Both the position numbers and the translations under genes were made by a program. Positions 44,526 through 54,833 of a DNA stretch of 64,000 bases are shown piece after piece. This stretch comes from Lunularia cruciata. Its lineage: Eukaryota > Streptophyta > Marchantiopsida > Lunulariales > Lunulariaceae. A model generated the notes under the pieces. The model ran no database searches, was not told where the DNA came from, and saw nothing but the letters and a program-made list of their open reading frames with translations. Where the stretch lies: NCBI GenBank assembly GCA_948567375.1, contig OX419757.1, positions 44,144,001-44,208,000 of the forward strand, read 5' to 3'. Position 1 is the first letter of the stretch. Every line of letters begins with the position of its first letter.

Positions 44526-47326
44526 TGTGACAACCCGGCAAATATCACTTTTGCGGTAATCGGGTAAGTAAAGTTTGTTCCCGCAAAGATACGAGTCAGA
44601 ATTGGTCAAATACAAAGTCAAATAGTAACATGTAGTTCTTCTTGGTTGCGTCTTTAATCTCTCAGGTAGAAACCACACCCAGAAGAGAGTAACAAGCACT
44701 GACTCGCAGTCTTGTCACAAATTAACACTCCATAATCACAACTCCATCAAATCTTTCCAAACAATCTTGATTGTGATGATTCAGGTTCTCCCAAAAACGG
44801 CACTTCACTGCAAAACAACTTCGCCTCAGAATTGTGTTCCACCCCTCCACTGAAGGCACAACTTCCTCAATCAAAATTGCTTCACATCTGCAAGCCATTC
44901 CTCTTGATACCTCGCCAATTCTTCTTCAAACGCGGCCTTCACCGCTTCCTTCTCTTTCTCCTTTTGTACGATTTTCTCTTCCTGATTATGAAGTAATTCG
45001 CATAATCTCTCTTCTTCTCTATACCGCACAGACAACTCTCATTGCCAGAGTTGCTTCTTCTCCTTTATACTCTCCATTACTCGATTGAGCTCTTGGTCTT
45101 TCGATGCTTCCCTTGCCATAGCATGGATAAGCTCTACTCTTGAATCAGCAAACTGCTGCTTCAAGATTTTGTGCTCCGCTACCTGTCTCTCCCTTGCGAT
45201 GTCACTCTTCCTCGCAAGATCCTCTCGATAACTCACTTCTCTCTTCAAGTCTTTGATTACTTGACTTCTCTCTACTGCTTCTGCTCGCAGTACTCCTCTC
45301 TCTTCCTCACCTCGGGTTATACTCTTCTTCAACTCCAAGTTTTCTTCTTCTAATCTTGATAAGACCTGCAAAACAGTCTTTACCTCTGGACAAGTAGACT
45401 GCATCTCCTTCTTCTTCTTCTCCAACTGCACCAACAGCGGGCATACTACCTTCTACAGGTAATCTACTCCATTACTGGCAACTTCTTCCTCCCACGGAGT
45501 GGTCGCTCTTCTCTCTTCGTGTTCTCCCGATACTCGTCTTCTTCTCTGGAGTCTCCATATCGGAATTGACGCCTCACTGCCCGAGCTTTCTTCTATCTCT
45601 TCCTTCACTCTACTTGGCCCCGCTTCACACTTTGCCTTACGTCTCAAGCAAACTCCTCGCTGTACTGTGATCTTCTTCTCCTCGAGCACCGGTACTTCAT
45701 CTTCCAGCGCCGCATTGTCTTCGGCTTCTACTTCGGCTTGCATTTCTTCTTTGTATTCTTCAGCCGCTGGTGTCGAGGTCATTTGTCCACCATCTTCACT
45801 ATCACTGCTAGTATCTCCACTTTGCAGTGTCAGCTCAGGTTCCTCCTCACGTTCCGAGTCCTCTGTCTTGAGCTTGGCTTCGCCTTCTGAGTCTTCATCT
45901 TCTGACTCAATCACCACCATTCCTCGCCTTGGGTTATTTTTCTGCATCTTCTGAGGTTTCTTGTTTTCTTCGGCTTTTGCTTGCCAAGTTCTCTTCTTCG
46001 TCGGGGTACTTACCACGACCTCCACATTTTTCCCTGTCTTTGCATAGTAATTGTCCGTGCTCCGGATTTGGAGAATGTATTGCTGCTCCTCTGCGTCGAC
46101 TTCTCTTCTCAAGTCAGGATGGAAATGAGACACCATTCTATTGTGCTCCACCAAATTGAGCAAATTCAACCCGAGGTAGAAATGTGCTGCAAATGGTACG
46201 ATGTAGTGTGGAGGCAACTTATCCCGCAGATTCACACCATCTGCCTCGTTCTCCCATGAAAGCACCTTGCCCAATTGATCGGTTCTCCTGCAAATAACTT
46301 GTGAAAGAACACCGCTTGGTGTTTCATTTGATAGGTAGTTCTCTCTGGCTTCAAGATGGCCATTAGTGCACTCACAATTCCTCTCCTCATAGGGTCTTTG
46401 TAGCTCTCAACTTTGTACCCATTCTTTGTCCTCTTTGACAAGAAAGCATCTCTCACCTCCTGCGTTTCTTGGGCTATCTCTCCTTTCCCCAAGAACGTGG
46501 CTCCCTGCTCCAAACCCGCCTCCTTCCTGAGTACGAGTCTCCAATCCGACTCTATCCAGCAAGCCGGATTTCCTCTCTTCCCTTCTTCCTTGGGACCATC
46601 GAGACATTTACTCTCGATGATTTCTGTCATGAATCCTGGAAAACTTACGTTCCAGTTCCATGCCAAAAAAGTGATCCGAAGTCGGCTCAAGACTTCAATC
46701 CTTGCTACTATATCTAATCTCCGAAATGCATGATTTCTCACTGCAAATTCGGAGTTCTTCTTCCCTCCTCCCATCTCTTCTGCTTTCTTACTTTCTCTTG
46801 ATTTCTCTCTTGCGACTTCTCCCTTGTGCACTAACACGAGTCCAACTCTATTTCCCTTTCCCCGATCACCTACAAGATGACTCCTCAACGGCAAAGGAAA
46901 ATTGCTCGACATTTCGTCATTGCAGTTTCAATTTTTATAGAGTTGCACTTCTTCGTCTTCCATCACTTCGAGTTTCTACCGAGAAATCACACCTCCGGCA
47001 TGCACCTGTCACTGTCAATCAACCTTCGCGTGTATGAGCCGCCAGTTTTGAAATGGCCCCTTCTTGAATTTCTCGCCCTGACGAAAGGTTGTTAGACTGT
47101 CTTTGCCTCGGGTTGAGCTCCTCCCGATCCAAAGACAATTTACTTTGTATTGTATGCTGACACAGCATTTCTGAGTACTTCGTCTTATGACCCGAAGTCA
47201 CTTTACTTTGGGTTTCATCCCGAAGACAATTTTCTTTGCCTTCTTCGGCCATACAGGCACAATCCGACTTCTCTATACACTTCTTCTCCTTTATTTTGAA
47301 AAAAAACAAAAAATGTGGGCACCACA
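44526..47326 (-). mobile_element. CL-A solo LTR nested in the F LTR
   Basis: 2.80 kb, with a perfect TSD AGGTA (44521-44525; 47327-47331). Minus-strand ends TGTGGTGCCCAC (47326) and GGGTTGTCACA (44526). About 1 kb is missing around 44885, covering the last part of the ORF and the second TATA-like box. Confidence 0.95.
44890..46912 (-). pseudogene. CL-A LTR-encoded protein, C-terminus deleted
   Basis: ATG at 46912. 226 codons are open through the N-terminal domain to a frame break near 46235. A second open stretch (46274-45453, 273 codons) spans the end of that domain, the linker and the start of the coiled coil; a third covers 45434-45039. It is one of the least damaged copies upstream of its deletion, which removes the last third of the coiled coil and the acidic tail. 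Confidence 0.8.
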
Positions 47327-47700
47327 AGGTAGGCAGGAAGGAAGTGAATCGAAAGGAATTGGAATGATTGTGAAGGAGTAGTCAGGAAGGCTCTTTAGGG
47401 ACAGAGTGAAGGAAAAATGAGAGGAGGTTTTCAGATTTTGGCAGAGAGCAGTAAGGATTGACGGGAGAAGAAGGACAGTAAGGAATGGATTGCATGGTAA
47501 AAGGTGAGAGGGTTTTGAGTTTTGGCAAAGGACAGAAGGTGGGCAGGAAGGAAGTGAATCGAAAGGAATTGGAATGATTGTGAAGGAGTAGTCAGGAAGG
47601 CTCTTTAGGGACAGAGTGAAGGAAGAATGAGAGGAGGTTTTAGGAATTTGGCAAAGAGCAGTAAGGATCGATGGGAGAAGAAGGACAGTAAGGAAAGGAT
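47327..47700 (+). repeat. 209-bp tandem repeat array in the F LTR (right block)
   Basis: Continuation of the array at 43861-44525 after the CL-A insertion, with units marked by CTTTAGGGACAGAGTGAAGG at about 47390 and 47600. Confidence 0.9.
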
Positions 47701-48229
47701 CAAGAGAGTGAAAATAGGGAAAAGAGAGGTTGAAGGGAGAGAGGTGACTATGGATTTGAGGGATCCAAAATGCAGAAAGGAGAAAAGGAATTGGAATGAC
47801 AAGGGAATAAAAAAAAGGTTTAGAGAGGAGGGAGTGAAGGATTGTGGAGACAGGAAGGAGTGAAGTATCGTGGAGTCAGAAAAAGAAAAAGGGAAGAAGG
47901 AGAATTACAGAAAATACAGAAAGAAGTGAAGGATTGTGGAGACAAGAAAAGGCAAAGAATCAAGAGAAGGAAGTGGTTTCTGAAAAATTGCAGGAAGAGA
48001 GAACAGGATTTTGTTTTGAGAATCAAACAGAGGTAATTGGCAGAAAAGAAAGATAGGACCAGAAATCAAAAGAAGGATAGGGAAATGAAAGGAAGGAGAT
48101 GAAGGAGAGATAGGAGTGATCGAAGGGGTTTTTAGGGAAGGCAGTAAGATTTGAGGTTGGCAGAAGGCAAAAGAGAATACATTTTGAGTTCTCAAAGAAG
48201 TAGTAAGTTTGAATTTCAAAGGGAGAAGT

Positions 48230-48660
48230 AGGATTCACGTGAAGATAAGTTGGTTGACAATTGAGAGAACAGTGTGGGATCTTCAGAGAAGGCATTTTGA
48301 GTTTGACAAAGTGCAGTAAGGTTCAAGTTGGGAGGAAGCAGTAAGTCTTGAGTTCACAGAAAGAGCAGGGTTCACGAGAAGGAGGTTTGGTTGATGATCG
48401 AGAGAACAGTGTGGGATTTTAGAGAATGCATTTTTTTTGAGTTTTGCAAAGAAGCAGCAAGTTTCAATTTCAAAGGGAGAAGTAGGATTCACAGGAAGAG
48501 AAGTTGGCTGACGATTGAGAGAACAGTGTGGAATTTTAGAGAACTGTGTTGAGTTTTCTTAGAGAAGCAAGAATGCAAAATGGTTTGAATTTGGCAAAAG
48601 GTAGTAAGGTTCAATGACAAAGGAAGGATCAGGGTTCTGGGGAAGGGAATCTGGCTGACA
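48230..48660 (+). repeat. Irregular direct repeats in the F LTR
   Basis: The phrase GAGAGAACAGTGTGG recurs near 48261, 48402 and 48515, with neighbouring GAAGTAGGATTCAC and GGCAGTAAGG phrases. Spacing varies (about 115-140 bp). This is a decayed repeat block. Confidence 0.6.
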
Positions 48661-49891
48661 AATTGAGAGAGCAGTGTTCAGTGAGAAGCTCAGGAGGAGA
48701 ACTTCCTATTGACAAGACAAAGGACTGTGAAGCATGGAGAGGGTTTAGCCAGGATCAAAAGCAGAAACCAAGAGAAGGATCTTCTAAGAGTACAAGTAGT
48801 CTCAAAAGGAGAAGAAGAGAAAAAAATCACAGGGGAAAAATAGGGAAAGTATTCGGAAGAACAAAAATCAGCAGAAAGGTTAGCTGGACAGAGGTGTCCC
48901 TAAGGGCTTGGCAGGAATAGAAAAATCTCAAAGGGTTTTGGAGGACAGAAAAATCTCAAAAGGTTGGTTGGATAGAGAATCTGTTACAAGTTGAAGGTTT
49001 CATCCAAAACTTACTCGAAGAGCAAAGAGGAAAGGCCAAACTAGCTTGCAAAGGAACGATGGGCAGGAACAAAAGAAGAGAGAACTCATGTTCAGCTCAG
49101 GATAATACGAGGACTGGATATAGAAACTCAATATGGGATTTGTCAAGAGCTTCTACCAAGCGTAGAGTCCTATGGCAAGAGCAGTGCAGAGCGTTCGGGA
49201 AGCTCTAACATACCGGAATATCAAAGAGAAAGGAGAACCCAGAGGAAGGACCTATTGGACAGTGGAGACTTGGAAAGAACGACAAATTGGAGATGCTACA
49301 AAACAGGGAGATGACGAGTTGTAAGGAATAGGAAATAGGACCCGCTCAATTCCTTTTCTTTCTTCATGTGCTTGGCTAGTCAGTGTGCTTTGGTTTGGTC
49401 ACCGTTTGGTTAGGAGCCATGTGTCATGGCTCAAAGGATTATAAACTGCGAGACTTGGAATTGAGATGGAAATGAGATTCTTAGTGATTGAGTGTGTGTA
49501 CTTGATGTGCAAACAGCGGTAGAGAAAATAATAATAATGTTTTACACTTTTTATTTTTTTTATTTTACTTTTTGTACACTCAGTCCAGATTATGTAGATG
49601 GGTCAGCACATTTAACTAATTGCCCGGGATTGAGTCCAGTTGCATAACTTGTGGACAACTCCACAAAACCCCACCAGATCATTCTCTCTGGAAGATCAGT
49701 TTGGACCAAAACTGCAAAACCCACCAAACCCAAAACATATTAAAGCCGAGGATAATAGACCAAACAAGAGGTCAAGAATAATGAGCCGGGACTAATAATA
49801 GATGGTACGAGAAGGACAAAACACTCGAAAAGCCTAAGCACAGGCAGCCAAGTGCCCAGCACAATCTCGAGACCATACAATCCCCACGACA

Positions 49892-51701
49892 CCATATGGC
49901 CCAATCCTTTGCAATTTCCGCACAAGGGAACATACCCAATTTGTCTTCTTGGCTCTGGACAGTTTGGAGACCAATGTCCCATCAAGCCACAATTGTAACA
50001 GGCTCTGTGTGCAACATTTTGAGGTTGATTTTGGTTGCTCATTGGTGGTCTTTGTGGAGGAGCATTGAGGTTATACTCCCTTGGTCCAAACCTTGGACCT
50101 CAATATGATGTGCTCGCCTAAGGCTGTACCTCTTGCGTTTGGTACACGGCCTCTTCTTCCTCGTCTTGGTTACATCCCAAAACCCAATCAATCTGCTGCA
50201 CCAGGAATGCATTACGAGCATTGAATTTTGTGTTTGCATGGCCTGACTTGCCACATGCGGTGCACCATACATTTGATCTGCCAAATGTTGGGGCCTTCCT
50301 TCTGTCTTTAGCCCCAATCATCTGGATCTTAAAATCCAAAAACTCCTTGATGAGGGCATCCACCTTATGTACACTCTTTGCTGGAGGAGTCATTGGTTTC
50401 TTACTCCCACGTCTTCTTACTCATCTTGGCTTTGATTCTTCTTTGGATTCCAAAGAAGAGCTCAAAGACGTGGAGGATTACTCCAAAGAAGGGGATGTAC
50501 TGCGTGAGGCTCTCCTTCTAGGCTTCTTGCCTACCTTCTCCTGATTTCTCCGGTTGCCGGCAAAGTGAGAGTGGGCCGCCTTGTAATGGGCGACATGTTT
50601 GAGTATCTTGTCAAGGGAAGTTACATTCCTCTCCCTTGCAAAGATTCAAATCTCTGGTGAAAGTCCTCCTAAGAACCAGGTAATGGCTTGGGCATCCGAA
50701 TAACCCACCACCCACAATTGCTTTGGAACTTGGTTCAAGAGTGCCATGAACTGCTCAGAGTAGTCTCTCAACTTCTCCTTCTTGCCTTGGTCTAAATTGT
50801 TGAGTGCCGCAAAGACACTCATGTTGTAGTCAACCTCCCGGAATCGTTCCTGGAAGTTGTTTCTCAAGTCCGCCCAGTTTGCCGATACAATCTCCTTTTG
50901 GGTCACATGGGTGTACCAGCTCCGAGCTTTCTTTTGGAGCAGACTTGGGAAAATTCATAATTGATCCGCCGAGTCATGCTCCTTGTTAGAAAAGGAGATG
51001 AATTCAAATTCTTTGATGAATTCATCGGGGTCTTTGTCTTGTTCTGTCCCCTTATTCTTCTGATAGGCGTGTCAGATGACAGGCAATGAAGTCATCATTT
51101 GATGCCCTAGGATCGGCTAGGGTAGAGTTGAACTTGATGGAACCGAGGAATTGGCTGGAATTGATGCCGTGTTGTCAGCCCAGGGATTTCAATTTGTCAA
51201 ATTCAAGGTAGGATCTTCTTCAACAATTTCTGCTATGAGGATGTCAACTTCAACCCGATTGGAAGATTCAAGATCAACACCTTCAATGTGTTCTTCAAAA
51301 TTCCTTTGAGACAACCGAGGAATCATTCGTAGAAGATGCTCACACTCTTCTTTTGAGAATGTTCGTGCTGTGTTTTCCCAAACAAAGTTCTTTAAGGATG
51401 CGACTTCCTTTACAGCTCTAGGGGAAGTCGGTGTACTGGGCCGTAATGCATATGTTTGGCCACTTGAGTCTTTCTTCTTTTTGGACAAAGAGGGAGATGC
51501 GAAGTAGCCTTGCCAACCACCTTCATGTTTCTTATGGTCAAGTTCTTGCAGGGCTTCTTGCACTTTGTGAAGGAGTTGATAGTCCAATGCCTCTCATCTG
51601 GTTTCGTCAAAAGTGGATTGGACTTTCAGACGTCCATCTTCTTCACGCTGCAATGCTTGTCTTCAAACTCTCTCTTCCCGTTGTTCTCTCGATGCAGATA
51701 T
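49892..51701 (-). pseudogene. Family-A Gag of A-II, N-terminal part
   Basis: The frame starts at 51701, where the ATG of A-I (ATGTCTGCATC) is ATATCTGCATC. The gag core is at about 51060-50646 (WYTHVTQKE, LRDYSEQFMALLNQVPKQ). It holds the first knuckle (CTACGKSGHANTKF, with the last Cys lost), the second (CYNCGLMGHWSPNC) and the first half of the third (CGNCKGLGHM), where the F LTR interrupts. Several stops are present. It is collinear with 11840-13660. Confidence 0.88.
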
Positions 51702-51765
51702 TCATATTGCTTTGATACCCAGTTTCAAATTTGGCTTTGTATTCTTCCACTTCTGAGATTTTAAT

Positions 51766-51782
51766 CCCCGGCAGCGGCGCCA
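51766..51782 (-). other. Primer-binding site of element A-II
   Basis: Minus strand TGGCGCCGCTGCCGGGG, 7 bp after the LTR end at 51790. It differs by one base from the 3' end complement of plant tRNA-Asp as I remember it (TGGCGCCGTTGCCGGGG). Confidence 0.85.
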
Positions 51783-51789
51783 AAAATCA

Positions 51790-52437
51790 TGTGAGAACCC
51801 AACAAATATCACTTTTGCGGTAATTGGGTAAGTAAAGTTAGTTCCCGCAGAGATACGAGTCAAAAATGTCTAAATACAAAGTCAAACATTAACAATGTAG
51901 TTCATCTTGAGTTCTTCTTTAATCTCTTAGGTAGAAACCACACCCAGAAGAGAGTAACAAGCACTGATTCTCAGTCTTGTCACAAATTAACACTTCTTAA
52001 TCACAACACCTTCAACTCTTTTCAAACAATCTTGATTGTGATGATTCAAGCTCTCCTAAAAAGGACACTTCACTACAAACCGACTTTGCCTCTAAATTGT
52101 GTTCCACCCCTCCACTGAAGGCACAACTTCCTCAATCAAAATTGCTTCACATCAACACTACGCTGCACTCACAAATGCAAAATACTACCAACACTACAAT
52201 TCCTCTCAGATCTGTCAAGGCATTGCTCCGATTGCACTTCACTCAGGATCAAACACACAGAATGAAGATCAAGGCTATGGAATCCAACATCCAACAAGCA
52301 CACTGACTTGCACTTTGAATTTCTCCACACACTCATAAACACAAATACAAAATTGATACTCAGAATCAAGCTCAAGTGACGAGCACTGCTTCACAACACT
52401 TTGCTTTATCAATTCTCAAAAATAATGAGCACTGAAT
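51790..52437 (-). mobile_element. A-II 5' LTR (CL-A), segment 1
   Basis: LTR terminus (TGTGAGAACCC on the plus strand) next to the PBS, running into the region after the LTR ORF. It is interrupted by the D solo LTR at 52438. It holds no coding sequence. Confidence 0.9.
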
Positions 52438-53129
52438 TGTGAGCCGGCCTGTCTCTCACTCAGGATGAACCTCTGATGGCTATTATGGTAGCGCACCATG
52501 GACTAAGAAGGCAAGGAACCCAAACTCCATCATACTCCTCCAAGGCTAACACTCCAATACTCAAGACATTGCTCACTAGAGAACTCAATGAGAGAGAGAT
52601 AGTTGCAAATGAAAGGATGATGAGTACCTCCTCACCCCTTGTTTATATATTTGTGAAATAGTTACATACCAAAGTTACTAATTACCGTAGTAACTCAAGT
52701 TACTAGACTAAAAGTCAAGTAAAGTCAAAAAGTAGAAAGGAATATCCATTCACATGGGCATATTCCCCTAAGCATGTGGTCCTATCTTGACCTAACCACT
52801 AAGTCAAGGATTCCTTTACATGGGCTATCCTTGGACTAAAGAAGAAACCAAAACAAAAGGGCTTGCGGGCCCAAGAGTTCTCAACTCTTTCCTCAAAGCC
52901 AAACACCTAGGAATAATACCAAGTCAACACACTAAAATCCAAAATAGTGGTGCTCATCTTTTCTACTTCCTCTAAAGTAAGGTCCCCTCTATCCTAGCTA
53001 TGACTAACTTTAGCTAACCATGACTGATATAGAACCATCCTTTATCTCTATATAAATAATATCTCTTAAGTACTTGTAATACCAAGTTAAATATCACAAT
53101 ACCACACACATGCACATATGGGTGTTACA
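52438..53129 (-). mobile_element. Gypsy-D solo LTR
   Basis: 692 bp, plus-strand ends TGTGAGCC and GGTGTTACA, homologous to the D LTRs. The flanks GAAT and AAAC derive from the uninterrupted host sequence GAAC seen at 36216, consistent with a short duplication after decay. No internal D sequence is present. Confidence 0.88.
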
Positions 53130-54041
53130 AAACAACATAAGACTGCAAATGCCACTCTTAAATAGTGAAACAATTGACAGTTATCTTCCTAATGTACCTC
53201 TTCCTGATGACTCTACAAACCTGTAGATCTGAAATGACAATGCACCTCTTCATATCTGCCTATTCAAATCTCAAATCGGTTACTAATCCGATCCGATGTC
53301 TACTTCTTCCTCAACTTTCAAACCCAAACCCGAAGTAACTTTACTTCCTACTGCTTTGTCCTCAAATTTCATAATTCCTACCTCTGCTACCAGATCTAAC
53401 AGTTCTCTTTCCTAATTTGACATTTCACTAGTGGGTAATCTATCTAACTCCTTATCTTTTGACCCACTCTTCTCTAATGTCTCCAATGGTAACTCCAAAG
53501 ACATTTGCACTCCTACTTCATCTACTTTGGGTTTTGCTCTAACATCTTTTTGAAGTTTATTTATCTCTAACTTTACCAAATCTAATCTAATCTTGATATT
53601 ATCTTCTACTTCCAATATTTTCCTATCTACACGAGTTATGAGACTAATTAACAAAGCATTCAATTTTGTGTCCTTCACATGTCTCTTCCCCATCTCCTGC
53701 ACCAACAACTTCAACTTGTGCAGCCTCGTCTCTTCAATACAAACACTAGCCTCTATACTTAGCATCACATTCATCTTGATTAAGATCTCCTTCAATGGCT
53801 CCAATCTCATCTTCCTTTCATGCTCCCAATCTGCAAGCCAAGCTTCCTTGTACATTGCCAATTCTGCCTTGAACTCAGCTTTCATAGGTTCCTTCTCCTT
53901 CTCCTTCTGTACAACCTTCTCTTCCTGATTACAAAGTAACTCTTGTAATCTCTCTTCTTCCCTCGCCATAGCATGGATAATTTCTAGTCTTGAATCAACA
54001 AACTGCTACTTCAAGATTGCGTACTCAACTACTTGTCTTTC
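53130..54041 (-). mobile_element. A-II 5' LTR (CL-A), segment 2 with ORF end
   Basis: Continues the LTR. It includes the second TATA-like box (plus GCCACTCTTAAATAGTG near 53150), the ORF stop (plus CTA 53283-53285), the acidic tail and the last part of the coiled coil (open minus frame 53969-53412, 185 codons). It is interrupted at 54041 by another CL-A LTR with diverged duplication CTTTC/GTTTC. Confidence 0.88.
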
Positions 54042-54833
54042 TGTGACAACTTGGCAAATATCACTTTTGCGGTAATTGGGTAAGTAATGTTTGTTCCCGT
54101 AGAGATATGAGTCAAAATTGGTCAAATACAAAGCAAAGTTACGATTTTAGTTCTTGTTGATTTCTTCTTTAATCTCTTAGATAGAAACTACACCCAGAAG
54201 AGAGTAACAAGCACTGATTCACAGTCTTGTCCAAATTAACACTTCTTAATCACAACTCCAACAAATCTTTCCAAACAATCTTGATTGTGATGATTCAGGC
54301 TCTCCCGAAAATGGCACTTCACTGCAAAACAATTTTGCCTCAAAATTGTGTTCCCCTCTTCCACTGAAGGCACAACTTCCTTGATCAAAATTGTTTCACA
54401 TCAACTTTGCACTACACTCACAAATGCAGAATACAACCAACACTACAATTCCTCTCAGATCTGTCAAGGCATTGCTCCGATTGCACTTCACTTAGGATCA
54501 AACACACAGAATGAAGATCAAGGCTGCGGAATCCAACATCCAACAAGCATTCTGACTTGCACTTTGAATTTCTCCAAACACTCACAAACACAAACACAAA
54601 GTTGATACTCGGAATCAAGCTTAAGCGATGAGCACTGCTTCACAACACTTTGCTTTATCTATTCTCAGAAATTATGAGCACTGAACAACATCTAACTGCA
54701 AATGCCACTCTTAAATAGTGAAGCAATCGACAGTTCTAACAACTATACTGTTCTATAACAACTCTTCTAACCTGCAGATCCAAAATGACAATGCACCTCT
54801 TCATATCTACCTCTTAAAATCTCAAAGCTGTTA

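Larger units (their letters stand above)
43613..49891 (+). mobile_element. F-family solo LTR inside A-II gag
   Basis: TGTTGTCAGGAAAAAT at 43613 to CCCCACGACA at 49891; the host gag codons flank it. A short duplication CCAT is present on both sides (43609-43612; 49892-49895). It is about 3.47 kb without the CL-A insertion it carries. There is no gag-pol sequence, so it is a solo LTR. It contains an expanded 209-bp array, irregular repeats at 48230-48660, and AT-rich DNA at 49500-49570. No ORF looks real. Confidence 0.8.

Noticed and set aside
49320-49740. Candidate non-repetitive or genic DNA
   Set aside because: No conserved coding frame; it lies within the boundaries of the F solo LTR.
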